Assembly: GCA_003116975.1 (NCBI GenBank)
Contig: BGKB01000053.1
Span: 1 to 64,000 of the forward strand
Source of the DNA: Aurantiochytrium sp. KH105
Taxonomy: Eukaryota; Sar; Bigyra; Thraustochytrida; Thraustochytriidae
Length of the DNA: 64,000 bases
Direction of reading: 5' to 3'
Part shown: positions 52,102-61,154 of the stretch, one piece after another
Layout of the letters: each line of letters begins with the position of its first letter
Numbering within the stretch: the stretch's first letter is position 1
Notes under the pieces: generated by a model
Seen by the model: only the letters and a program-made list of their open reading frames with translations
Databases searched by the model: none
Told to the model about the DNA's origin: nothing
Position numbers and translations under genes: made by a program

Positions 52102-52970
52102 GGCGGCGATATTCTTGTCTGCTTTTTCTTCATCATCATTGACTCCATGGCCATCGGCCAAGCGACACCTAGCATCATTTCTTTGACTAACGCGCGTGCG
52201 GCGGCAGGCAAATTTTTTCAAGTCATTAATCACGAGCCCGAGATCGACGCAAGCGGATCGCCTGTCGACGAGGTGAACAAGTCCACCCTCGTGGGCAAAT
52301 ACCGCCTTGAAAATGTAAGTTACCTTTGGCTATCCCGCTCGCAAAGATGTGCTCATCTTCAATGGAGTCAATCTGGAAATTGAGCCGAACAAGACGACCG
52401 CGCTGGTCGGCGGCTCTAGCTGCGGCACGAGCACTGTGACACAGCTTCTGATGCGATTTTACGATCCAAAGAGCAGAAAGATTGCGCCTGACGGCAGGGT
52501 CATTCGCGAGATCAACATCGCATCCTTGCGCGCCCAAATCGGACTGGTTGATCATCTTTTGCGACTACGATCGCCGGCAATATTGCTCAGAGCGCAGCGC
52601 CCGGCGTGGAGGTTACCCGCCAGGAGATTGAGAACGCTGCGCGCGCCGCCAGCTTCCTTTGACTTTATCAGCGAGCTTCCAGAATGCTTTGACACTTTTG
52701 CGAGTGGACGACGATCCTCGCTTTCTAGCAGTCAGAAGCAGCGCATCGCCATTGCCCGCGCCATCATTCGTGATCCTTGGACGCCCATTCTGGATATGGC
52801 GATCTGTGCGCTCGACTTTGAGTCGGAACGCATCGTGCAGCGCGCTCTTGATGACCTCTTGCGCAAGCGCAGCCGTACCACGGTTATCATTCCTGAGTAC
52901 CATCCGCAACGCAGACAAAATTGTCGTTCTCGGTGCCAACGCGGGTGGCGTTCTCGAGCAAGGCTCGCAT
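52102..52970 (+). pseudogene. Broken ABCB-type (multidrug/P-glycoprotein-like) transporter fragment
   Basis: This is the remains of the end of a transmembrane domain and a nucleotide-binding domain. In order: SMAIGQATPSIISLTNARAA and FFQVINHEPEID (end of TMD), a Walker A relic GGSSCGTSTVTQLLMRFYDP, IASLRAQIGLV, FDFISELPE, a signature relic LSSSQKQRIAIARAIIRDP, a D-loop relic CALDFESERIVQRALDDLL, and STIRNADKIVVL with VLEQGSH. The pieces lie in all three forward frames, so there are several frameshifts and an internal stop. The Walker A lysine is Thr, the LSGGQ motif is degraded, and the Walker B Asp-Glu is gone. The N-terminal domains are missing. It cannot make a working transporter. A ctt(g)-type repeat follows at about 52975-53012. 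Confidence 0.9.
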
Positions 52971-53557
52971 TTCTCTTGCTTGCTTTCTTGCTTGCTTGCT
53001 TGCTTGCTTGCTTCGACGCTAATGAGATATTAATGTGATGCCTGCGACGGCCTACGTCGATGAATCAATGACTTTCCTTATGCGTGCTTGAAGGCCGTTA
53101 TTCAGAGGCCAAGTGTGGGGATACAGGTTCAGCGCGGCACCAGCGACACGGTACTTGCGTCAGCGACCACTTTTACCAAGAAAAGAACGCAGCTGCAGCC
53201 CTGGTCGGCAGCATTGCGCTGATCGAGGGTACGCATCGCCGCGTTTTGCAGTCAGTCAGCCAGTCAGTTCGCCAGTCACGTGAACAAACGAACGAGTGAC
53301 ACATTTCCCTTTTGTTTTCCTTTTTTCTTCTTTTTTCAGTCAGCCTGCTTGCTAGCGAGAGCCAGCAAGAAGCTGAGCTCGGCCGGATGCGTCGCTGGGC
53401 AGAGCAACTTGGCGAGACCAAAAAACGCGTGGCAAACTGCTCGACCGCGAGCTCTTCAAAGCAAACCTGCAATTTGCTCAACAGCCTTCACGATAAGATA
53501 AAAACAGAAGTCAAAAGTAAAAGTCAGGGGAGTCAGGACAACTTCGAGACGAACAAG
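52971..53557. other. Spacer between the ABCB pseudogene and the four-TM gene
   Basis: A (CTTG)n run occupies about 52975-53012 and a cagtcagt repeat about 53249-53280. The frame of the next gene stays open upstream, reached via TTG, but has no conserved features, so it was treated as leader. Confidence 0.6.
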
Positions 53558-54397
53558 ATGACGGCCATTGGTGCGAAAAAGGGGGCAGGGAGCGCAGCAA
53601 TGTGTGGCGTATTTGCGTGGGTGCTCGCTGTCATTGCAGTGACAACTCCGCAATGGTTTGCAGTCAGCTGGTTCGTGTACGATACGGAAGGTTTTCTGCT
53701 CGGGTCTGCAGATCTCTCAACTTCGCCCATCCTTCTCACCGCCATGGAAGGCACAGTGCTTGGCGTCGGCGCGGCAGGCTATCGTATCAAGTTTTCTAGC
53801 GTGAGCGATGACGCTTGCCGCTCTGATTTGCAAATTGTAGGCAACGCAGTAGACAACATGACAGCCTTCGACTACTTTGGCGTCCACGGGTTCTGCGACG
53901 AAGTCAACGGCACGTTTCGAGTCCCCGGTGAACAACTTGCTATGCTCACTGTGGGCGCCTTCGCGGTCGCGTCTCTTGCACTGGCCATTGCATTCGCTTT
54001 CCTTTATATTGCAAATGCTTCGCGTTTGATGCGCGGCCTTGGCTTTGCAACCTTTCTGCTCTCCGCTGCTTTGGAAATTACTCACTTTGCATTGGCTCTG
54101 TCGGGCAACTACTACAATGCGATCCGTGACGGGCGTGCAGGCTTTCTCGTCCCGAGTGGAGATCCCGCGTCCGGCGCAAACGAATACGTTCTCGTCGTTA
54201 CCGAGCCTTCGGACCCCGTGTACTTGGGACTCGGTTTTTGGGCTGCTCTTTTCGCCGCTGTCTTTGCGCTCATCGCAGCAAGCTCAATGGCCGTGCCTCA
54301 TCGCACATTGCCGGCGCTTGAGGAGGCGGCTCTGCCCGATTCCAAGATGGCCGATGACCTCGAGTCCTCCTCGCCCCAGGCAATTACGCACGTGTAG
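53558..54397 (+). CDS. Four-transmembrane protein, claudin/PMP22-like topology
   Basis: This encodes 279 residues from the ATG at 53558, chosen because it puts a short cytosolic N-terminus before the first helix. Hydrophobic helices lie near 17-36 (CGVFAWVLAVIAVTT), 130-155 (LTVGAFAVASLALAIAFAFL), 160-185 (GLGFATFLLSAALEITHFAL) and 225-248 (GLGFWAALFAAVFALIAAS). A large first outer loop has two spaced cysteines (DDACRSD and HGFCDEV) and sequons (NMT, NGT), followed by a smaller second loop. This matches the general plan of claudin/PMP22/tetraspan proteins, but no family signature was recognised, so homology is not claimed. The C-terminal tail is acidic. Plasma-membrane or endomembrane location is likely; the function is unknown. 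Confidence 0.78.
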   Translation: MTAIGAKKGAGSAAMCGVFAWVLAVIAVTTPQWFAVSWFVYDTEGFLLGSADLSTSPILLTAMEGTVLGVGAAGYRIKFSSVSDDACRSDLQIVGNAVDNMTAFDYFGVHGFCDEVNGTFRVPGEQLAMLTVGAFAVASLALAIAFAFLYIANASRLMRGLGFATFLLSAALEITHFALALSGNYYNAIRDGRAGFLVPSGDPASGANEYVLVVTEPSDPVYLGLGFWAALFAAVFALIAASSMAVPHRTLPALEEAALPDSKMADDLESSSPQAITHV

Positions 54398-54929
54398 ATA
54401 GATTCGTAAAAGTAGTTGTTGCACCGCAGACTCTGATCTCATACAAAGGGTGCAAAACTTAATTTTTTACTTGCCAGACACTGCGGACAGATGTGATGTA
54501 GGCGCAGGCACGCGCGGTGCGGCCGTGTGCACGCGCTGGAATTCTTCGCCCAAACACCAAACACCTCCCCTCCCCCTCTCCGCTCGCCCTCGCGACCGCG
54601 TGGTAGGCAGGCAGGCAGGCTCGCAAGGCGCAAGCCAGCAACCCCCTAGCTCCCGTCCCCCCCTCCCCCCCTCGTTCTCCGCGCGACACGCTCCATCCGT
54701 TCGCGCGCGCCTCCGCGGAGAACGCGCCAAGGCCGCACATCGCATCAGCAGCCAGCCCAACCAGGCTCTTTCTCCCAGCGCGCCCTTCTTTCCCTCCCCT
54801 CGCCCGAGTCTCTCTCTCTCTGCTTTCTTGCCCCATCTGCGCCACAGCCGCTCGCTCGCGCCGCCTCTTCGCGTCGCTTGCCCGCCAGCCCGCCCGCCCG
54901 CCCGCGCTCCCCTCGCCGCCGCCGTCGCC
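54398..54929. other. C-rich leader/promoter of the WD40-ROC-COR-TIR gene
   Basis: Strongly pyrimidine-rich stretches (ctcccctccccctctcc, ccgtcccccctcc) occupy about 54560-54680. The coding frame of the next gene is open through here, but the translation is Arg/Ser/Pro-rich and precedes the first WD40 blade, so it is treated as leader. Confidence 0.6.
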
Positions 54930-57900
54930 ATGGGCCGCATCAATAGCTACGTGTACGGCGTCGCGCAGTCCGCCGACCTCGTGCTGGCCGCTAGCATCGA
55001 CGCGTACTTACGAGCATGGAGCAAGAAGGACGGCGCCCTCGTCTTGGAGATGAAGACGCCCAACAACAAGGCGGCCAACACAGTGGCCGTGCAGGGCAAC
55101 CTCGCCGCCGTCGGAACTGACGCAGCCGGCCTCTTCCTGATTGACCTGGCCACCGCCTCCGTCCTGCACGCCCTCCAGGGCCACACCGGCGGTGTCTTGA
55201 GCGTCATCTTCGACGGCAACGAGATCATCTCCGGGTCCTACGACCAGACCGTCCGCGTCTGGGACAAGACCAGCGGCCGAGAGACCTTGAGGATCGACGC
55301 CGGGGCGTTCGTCTGGAGCGTTGCCGCCCACGAGAACCTGCTCGTGGCCGGGTTGCGCAACAACACCGTGCGCGTCTTCGACCGGGCCAGCGGCGGCCCA
55401 CGCCACGTCCTCACGGAGGCGACAGACCAGGTCAACGCGGTCGCGATCGACGCGCAGCGCATGGTGAGCGGGTCCCTAGACAAGAAGGTGAGGGTCTACG
55501 CCGTGCCTTCCTTCCAGCTCGTCCGCGTCCTCAAAGGACACACCCGCTTGGTGAACTCTGTCGCGCTCGAGGGAGACCGCATCGTGAGCGGGTCCGCCGA
55601 CAACACGGTCAGACTCTGGGACGCGCGCAGCGGAGACGCGCTGCACGTCTTGCAAGGACACTCGAAGACGGTGTTTTCGGTCTCTCTCTTGGGGTCGGAG
55701 ATCGTAAGCGGATCTGAAGACATGAGCGTGCGCATCTGGGACGCGGAGACGGGCGCCTCGACGCGCGTGCTGGACGGCACGGAGGCCGTGCGGCCCATCG
55801 AGGACGTGCTCGGCGGCCCCGCGACGACTGCGGCGGCGAAGGAGGCGCTCCAGGCGGCGCTGGCGAACGGGGACCCCGCGGAGCTGGGCCGCTGCAAGCT
55901 CATGGTCGTCGGCCAGGGCGCCGCCGGCAAGACGTCCGTGGTGCGCTCGCTGCTGGGCATGGAGCCCGAGCCGGAGCACATCTCGACGGTGGGCGTCGAG
56001 CTCACGCGCACCGATGCAGAGTCCTGGGAAAAGAGCAAGGACTTCGACAGCGGGTTTGAGCGCCAGGCGTACCGCGTGGCGGCGCTGCGCATGGCCGCGC
56101 AGGAGCAAGCGGCGAGCAAGAAGCGGCAATCGCTGCCCAAGCGCATCTCCCAAGGCATTTCAAATGTCGTCTTTGGACGCCGACGTTCTTCTGCCGCGCG
56201 GCCTTTCGCGGCAGAGGAGCAGGTGGAGCTGGTGCCCGAGGCCGAGATGGCGCAGCGGTTCGAATATGCGGAGATCCAGGACATGGCCGGCAAGACGCAG
56301 TCGGGCGAGAAGATCATCTTTACGATCTGGGACTATGCGGGTCAGGACGTCTTTTACGCGCTGCACCACATTTTCCTCACGCGCGAGGGCGGCGTCTTCA
56401 TGGTCGTCTTCGACATGCAGGAACTCCTCATCAAGCAAGACCAAGCCGTGGAGTACCTTTCCTTTTGGCTCAACTCGGTCAAGCTGCATGCGCCGACTGC
56501 ACCCATCATTCTGGTGGGCACGCACTATGACCAGGCGTCTGATAGCGCTCGTGATGCGGAGAAGATTCTCGTCGACAACTTGTCTGTTGACGAGAATGAA
56601 AACATCGTTCTGAATTCGACGGCAGGGCTCAGTTTCTTTCCCATCGACAACATGAGCCGTGAGCCAGGTCATGCCTCAGAATTGAGAACTGCTGTCGAAG
56701 TGAGCGCGTCGTCGCTCGAGGCCATCTCGCGAAAGATCTCGTTGAGGTGGCTCAAGGTGTTGGACGACCTGCTGAAGCTCGGCCGCGATCATGTGTCTTT
56801 TGATACAGTGCAAGAACTTGCGACCAAGTACCACGCCGGTGATCAAACCGATGAGCTCTTGAGCTTTTTCCACGAACTCGGCATGCTCGTCCATCTCCGC
56901 GCAACAGACACCTTGCACAACAAGGTCGTCCTGAACCCGCAGTGGCTTCTGGACAAGCTTTCGCGCGTGATTGCGGATGAGATCCATGTCAGTCAGGTGC
57001 GGTACGGCCAAGAACTTCAGAACGCTGGGCTTAGAAAGGACTTTGCCGTACTACGCAAACGCGGGATCGCCACGCTCAGTCTGCTGAGGTTTCTGTGGAA
57101 TGACGAAGAAGTCGACTACCTTCGGGAGTTCATGCACGACAATATGCTGATGTCAGACTGGAACTTTTCCGAAAAGTCGCTGCCGAGAAACCGTCAAAAC
57201 GAGACACTTTACCTCGTGAGCAGTCTGCTCAAGAACTCGATAGACTCTCGTCTTGACGCAGAGATTACCGACATGGACAGCGGCCTCACCTGCGTGTTGG
57301 ACTTTTCCGAATTCTTTCTCCCGGACGGTGTCTTCGCGCGAATGCTCTCGCTTTGCGCGCAGTACAGCGGTGAGTTGAACAAGCGCAAGCGCGCACCTCA
57401 GCTTGCCGGTGTTCGAGCGATTGTCCGCTTCGGCCTCTCGGCATTTGCGCTCGAGGAGGACGGCGACAAAATATGGGTTCGCATGGCACAAGACGCGCAC
57501 AAACCGGCAACTACACTCAAGACGCTGGTGAGCATTTTTCGCGGGGCGCGTGATGCCGTTTTTCGGGACTTGCCGTGGGAGCTGCTGCTGCAGTCCCCGT
57601 CAGACGTCTCTGTGCTGGTCAGGTATGACGACATAGTCGAGGCGCGCGAGTCCGGGGAACGCCTGGTCATGTCTGTGGGGATGAAAAATGCCAAAGTTCC
57701 AGAGTTTGCTCCTTTTTTTGAGGACGGCTCACTGACGGAAGATGAGGAGGATACGAGTTCCGTAGAGAAGGAGAATATTCCTCTTTCTGGTTTTAAGTAC
57801 CACGTTTTTATAAGCCATCGGCAGGTCGATGCAGGAGATGCCTGCAACCTCATGGCGGAGAAGCTTCGGAATCGTGGACTTCGTGTCTGGATTGACCAGG

Positions 57901-58226
57901 AGACCGAGGGTAACCTCGCAGAGGATGCCATGAGACGTGGCATTCGTGAGTCCAAGTGCTATTTGCTTTTTCTTTCCAAGACGGTGTTCTCCAACGCCGT
58001 GAAAATGGAGCTGGGAACAGCGCTGCAAGAGGAGAAACCCATTTTGCTTGTGCACGAGAGTGATCCGAGTCGTCCGGGGTTTGCTAATTTTTCTGCTTAC
58101 ATTAATGCTGCTCCGCCATCGGCCGAACACCTCTTTTCAGAAAAGGAGTCTATGCCTTTTCAGCGTCGTCTGTACCTGGCCAAGGGCTTTTACGAAGAAC
58201 TGATTTCGCGCATTAAGAATGCGTAG
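54930..58226 (+). CDS. WD40-ROC-COR-TIR protein (ROCO family with C-terminal TIR)
   Basis: This encodes 1,098 residues from the ATG at 54930. Residues 8-285 form seven WD40 blades, such as VLSVIFDGNEIISGSYDQTV and VNSVALEGDRIVSGSADNTV with RVWD/RLWD ends. A ROC GTPase follows: P-loop GQGAAGKT at 328-335, G3 WDYAGQD at 467, and GTHYD at 530-534 in the G4 place. About 75 extra residues, rich in basic and Ser residues (RRRSS), sit between P-loop and G3. A COR-like region (about 590-880) includes LNPQWLLDKLSRVI. The C-terminus (955-1098) is a TIR domain: YHVFISHRQ, GLRVWIDQE, and NAVKMELG with Glu1027 at the position of the catalytic Glu in NAD-cleaving TIRs. The layout is sensor, GTP switch and TIR output. 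It is probably cytosolic. Immune-type signalling is inferred from architecture. Confidence 0.9.
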   Translation: MGRINSYVYGVAQSADLVLAASIDAYLRAWSKKDGALVLEMKTPNNKAANTVAVQGNLAAVGTDAAGLFLIDLATASVLHALQGHTGGVLSVIFDGNEIISGSYDQTVRVWDKTSGRETLRIDAGAFVWSVAAHENLLVAGLRNNTVRVFDRASGGPRHVLTEATDQVNAVAIDAQRMVSGSLDKKVRVYAVPSFQLVRVLKGHTRLVNSVALEGDRIVSGSADNTVRLWDARSGDALHVLQGHSKTVFSVSLLGSEIVSGSEDMSVRIWDAETGASTRVLDGTEAVRPIEDVLGGPATTAAAKEALQAALANGDPAELGRCKLMVVGQGAAGKTSVVRSLLGMEPEPEHISTVGVELTRTDAESWEKSKDFDSGFERQAYRVAALRMAAQEQAASKKRQSLPKRISQGISNVVFGRRRSSAARPFAAEEQVELVPEAEMAQRFEYAEIQDMAGKTQSGEKIIFTIWDYAGQDVFYALHHIFLTREGGVFMVVFDMQELLIKQDQAVEYLSFWLNSVKLHAPTAPIILVGTHYDQASDSARDAEKILVDNLSVDENENIVLNSTAGLSFFPIDNMSREPGHASELRTAVEVSASSLEAISRKISLRWLKVLDDLLKLGRDHVSFDTVQELATKYHAGDQTDELLSFFHELGMLVHLRATDTLHNKVVLNPQWLLDKLSRVIADEIHVSQVRYGQELQNAGLRKDFAVLRKRGIATLSLLRFLWNDEEVDYLREFMHDNMLMSDWNFSEKSLPRNRQNETLYLVSSLLKNSIDSRLDAEITDMDSGLTCVLDFSEFFLPDGVFARMLSLCAQYSGELNKRKRAPQLAGVRAIVRFGLSAFALEEDGDKIWVRMAQDAHKPATTLKTLVSIFRGARDAVFRDLPWELLLQSPSDVSVLVRYDDIVEARESGERLVMSVGMKNAKVPEFAPFFEDGSLTEDEEDTSSVEKENIPLSGFKYHVFISHRQVDAGDACNLMAEKLRNRGLRVWIDQETEGNLAEDAMRRGIRESKCYLLFLSKTVFSNAVKMELGTALQEEKPILLVHESDPSRPGFANFSAYINAAPPSAEHLFSEKESMPFQRRLYLAKGFYEELISRIKNA

Positions 58227-59147
58227 TACTACGAATAAAGAAATGACATTGATATGAATTTTGTTGTGGTTCCTGCTGGTTTGAGCATTGGAGTTGATTG
58301 TCAAGCAAGCTCGACGAGCTTCAAAATTCGAGAAAACTTTATTTCCATGTCGTATTTCTCTTCCCCTAACCCCCCATCGGTTTGTTGTGTGCTGTTCGGA
58401 AGATAAATTGGCGTGCTTAAGCTCGATCGTGATCGATGATCAGTTCCAACTAAAAATAATTCTTCACGTGGTCGAAAACGAGAACTTCAAACAATGCCAA
58501 AACCTACCATGAACACCTCGAGCTGGCTCTTGCCATGACTGACGATGCTCTTTGCGCTTGTAGTCTCCTGCGCGAGCGAGCAAACGCGCGAGTGCTCAGC
58601 GCCAAGTCTCGACGCTTGCACGGGTCTAGCTACAGAGGCGTTGCAGAGAATCGGCATCCCAACTGAACTTCGCGACGCCCAAATCTGCATCCAGCTTGTC
58701 TCGGTGCAGTTTGATCCAGCGCCAGCCTCTTGCCAAGCAAGCAGCGAGGCAACCGTCATCAACGCTGGCAGCTTGCCGTTTGGGGAGCGCACGCTCGTTG
58801 TGTGGGCCCATGGCGTCTCATCGAATGGCCAAACGAGACGCCGGTCCGCAAATTTGGACGTGCACGCGTCAGGTATCTGCTTGGACGCACGAAGTGCAGC
58901 TGGAAATGATGGGGCAGCTCCGCCAGCAATGGAAGACATCAAGCAGACGCTTGACCTTGGCGCGTACACGTTCAAGTTTGCGGTGTCAAGTGTCTGCTTG
59001 ACATCAGTCGTTTGCAGGCGGGATCATTTCCAGCAATGTTGACGTACGCAAGTAAGATCAAGCTCATACAATTTCGTCCAACAGAATTCGTGTCGGCGCA
59101 CAGGCGAGGTTCGCGCGACCCGCGGCCATGCAGACAATTTGCATGCT
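58227..59147. other. Convergent spacer carrying scrambled NEDD1 3'-end pieces
   Basis: This lies between the 3' ends of the ROCO-TIR and NEDD1 genes. AATAAA at 58234-58239 follows the ROCO stop. From about 58545 a 165-residue frame is open on the + strand, but its second half is made of NEDD1-derived pieces, so it was not called a gene. The segment 59042-59147 is the 3' flank of NEDD1 and is duplicated at 51821. Confidence 0.65.
58849..59037. pseudogene. Three alternating-orientation fragments of the NEDD1 C-terminal coding region
   Basis: Piece 1 (about 58849-58886) resembles 59212-59250 in the same orientation as the NEDD1 gene. Piece 2 (about 58903-58985) is inverted: on the + strand it reads VQLEMMGQLRQQ and then, after a frameshift, MEDIKQTLDLGAYTFKFA, compared with VQLEMMRQFRLQMTDIKQTL in NEDD1. 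Piece 3 (about 58985-59037) is again in gene orientation and resembles 59235-59290. All carry substitutions and small gaps. The alternation suggests template switching or palindrome-mediated rearrangement next to the gene. They are not expected to encode anything on their own. Confidence 0.8.
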
Positions 59148-61154
59148 TCAAAAGAGATTGCGTAACCTCGTATTTTCGGCGCGTAGACGGTTGTTCTCCT
59201 CGATAAGGTCCGCAAACTTGGACGTGTACGTGTCAAGTGTCTGCTTGATATCCGTCATTTGCAGGCGGAACTGCCTCATCATTTCCAGCTGCACGTTTTG
59301 TACATCCTCGCGCACATCCTGCCGCACATCGTCAACGAGGGCCTCCATTTTCGCTATCCACTCAGCCGGAGGAGCGTCTGCATGGGCGTGCGCGAACGAT
59401 GTCTTGATGGCTGTCTCTGGACGTGGTTCTGCCGCATCGTTTCGTTTGTTTTCTGCTTTTTTCTCTTCTTCCTCCTTCTCGCCAAGGCTGATAGCGCTCA
59501 CGGATGAGAGTTCTTCCTCTGCTTGCGCGCGCATCGAAAGATCGGACGCCAATACGCGCGACGCTCGCGGGCCTGGTGTAATGTCTGCATCGCGACGCCG
59601 TCTTTGCGATTGCGGCAGCTCCTGCTGGAGTGTCGAGGAGGGAAAAGAGGAGGACGAGGGATCATGCTCTTCGATCTGAGGTTCCTCTTCCTGCGCACCG
59701 CGGCTCTGATTTTCCTGGGCTGAAGGTTCGCGCGTTGTTGACGATGAAAGCCTTGGTGATCCTGCTTTGGCGGGAGTGTTGCTGTCATCGTTTGTCTCAT
59801 CGATTCGACCAAGCTGTGAAGCGTTGAGTTGCTGTTGCGCACGAGTTGCCTTGGATGGGAGTGCCGGAGGCTTGGCTGGCGAAAAGAGATCGCTCGTGGC
59901 AAGTTGTCGTGATTTGCGCGCGTGCCGCGTCTGCAGCGTCTGTGGCGCCGGCGCTCGGAGTCCGCTCTGATCACGACTTGCATCTGACGACTCGCTAGAT
60001 CCCGAAGGCCGAGAGGCTTTCAAAGCAGGAGGACCAACATTCCCATTCCGCGTCGTCAATGACGATGTCGACGGCAAAGAAGAAGAAGAAGAAGAGGAGG
60101 AGGAGGAGGAGGAAGAAGGATTTGCCGAGGTGGACGTTGCTCGCGAGCTTGCTGATACAGTCTCACCCGACGCAGACTTGGGTGGGCGGTGAAACCGAAC
60201 GCACGAGACGGGCGTTGGCACATGGGCGTTGATCTCATTGACCACGCGCAGCTCCCGTAACGAACCAAGGAGAATCTGACCCGTCGAAGTACCTATGGCC
60301 ACACGCGTTCCTGAATGCGTAAAGCTCACCGACGTGAGCGCGCGGTCGAGCTTCCACTTGCGCACGCAAGACGAGCGCGCAGCGTCGAGCATGAGGAGAA
60401 CGCCGTCGAGACCCACGCTAATGAGCAAGGTTCGATTCACCGGCGAAAAGGCCACGTCACTGGCCGCCGCGCGATGGGCGCGCGGAAAGGAGGCCTGTTG
60501 TGTCAGTGTCATGGCGTCCCACACGTAAACGCTACCCGCATCTGAGCAGGTGGCGATAATGTCTCTGCGAAAAGGATTAAAATGGATTGCCCGGAGCGGC
60601 GCGGCCTGCCGCTGCGCGCCATTGTTTTCCTCGGTCGGGGCCTTGAGGAGCGCCGTGCGTTTGTTGGTTTGTAGGTTAAAGACGGTCAGATCTCCGCTGG
60701 TGCTGCCTGCGGCAAGCCGCGTAAAGTCGGCGCTAAAACTGAGACAGGTTGCTGGAGTTGCAAAGGCATTGAACGACTGGGCGACCGTCATGAGTTTGAG
60801 GTCCCAGATGCGCAAGACTCCGTCCTCTGCGGCGGTGGCAAGATTGCGCGGCGAGCTCGCAAAGGCGACTCCATAAATGGCCCCGCGCTGATCGACGGGA
60901 GCAGGCAGGTCGCCCAGACTCGCCTTGGTGTCGACCCGCCAAAGCGTGGCGCTGCCATCTTCGCGGCCGATGCACACGACTATGCCGCGCGGGTCGATGT
61001 CCACCGCGGTGGGCCTCGCGCCGGCCGCGATCCGCCTCCCGCCGGCGTCGCCCGCCAGGATATCGGTCGTCTCGCGCGCGACCGAGGAGAGGTCGCCGCT
61101 CAGCACATGCACGGCCACCTCCTCGGCGCACGAGGCGAGCAGGAGCTCGCCCAT
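59148..61154 (-). CDS. NEDD1: NEDD1-like WD40 gamma-tubulin ring complex adaptor
   Basis: This encodes 668 residues from the ATG at 61154; upstream the frame has no ATG. The first half is a WD40 propeller (SATLWRVDTKA, GVLRIWDLKL, GDLTVFNLQTNK, GSVYVWDAMTL, DGVLLMLDAARSS). The middle (about 345-600) is Ser/Thr/Glu-rich and disordered, with a serine run from a GAA/GAG-type repeat at about 60077-60120. The last 75 residues are helical and end with VQLEMMRQFRLQMTDIKQTL and then ENNRLRAENTRLRNLF. This closely follows the C-terminal helix of animal and plant NEDD1 (VQ/NLQ-EM-x-KQF and REENKRLR near the end), which binds gamma-tubulin. The protein should recruit gamma-tubulin ring complexes to centrosomes and spindles. 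Part of its 3' end is copied elsewhere in the window. Confidence 0.9.
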   Translation of the reverse strand: MGELLLASCAEEVAVHVLSGDLSSVARETTDILAGDAGGRRIAAGARPTAVDIDPRGIVVCIGREDGSATLWRVDTKASLGDLPAPVDQRGAIYGVAFASSPRNLATAAEDGVLRIWDLKLMTVAQSFNAFATPATCLSFSADFTRLAAGSTSGDLTVFNLQTNKRTALLKAPTEENNGAQRQAAPLRAIHFNPFRRDIIATCSDAGSVYVWDAMTLTQQASFPRAHRAAASDVAFSPVNRTLLISVGLDGVLLMLDAARSSCVRKWKLDRALTSVSFTHSGTRVAIGTSTGQILLGSLRELRVVNEINAHVPTPVSCVRFHRPPKSASGETVSASSRATSTSANPSSSSSSSSSSSSSLPSTSSLTTRNGNVGPPALKASRPSGSSESSDASRDQSGLRAPAPQTLQTRHARKSRQLATSDLFSPAKPPALPSKATRAQQQLNASQLGRIDETNDDSNTPAKAGSPRLSSSTTREPSAQENQSRGAQEEEPQIEEHDPSSSSFPSSTLQQELPQSQRRRRDADITPGPRASRVLASDLSMRAQAEEELSSVSAISLGEKEEEEKKAENKRNDAAEPRPETAIKTSFAHAHADAPPAEWIAKMEALVDDVRQDVREDVQNVQLEMMRQFRLQMTDIKQTLDTYTSKFADLIEENNRLRAENTRLRNLF

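Noticed and set aside
58545-59042. 165-residue + strand frame between the ROCO-TIR and NEDD1 genes
   Set aside because: Its second half is built from inverted and direct NEDD1 fragments, and its first half has no recognisable feature despite a hydrophobic start. It could not be supported as a gene.
59024-59236. Minus-strand frame (APKIRGYAISFEACKLSAWPR) also partly present at 51847-52000
   Set aside because: It is an alternative frame over the NEDD1 end and its 3' flank. It recurs only because that segment is duplicated, so recurrence is not evidence of coding.
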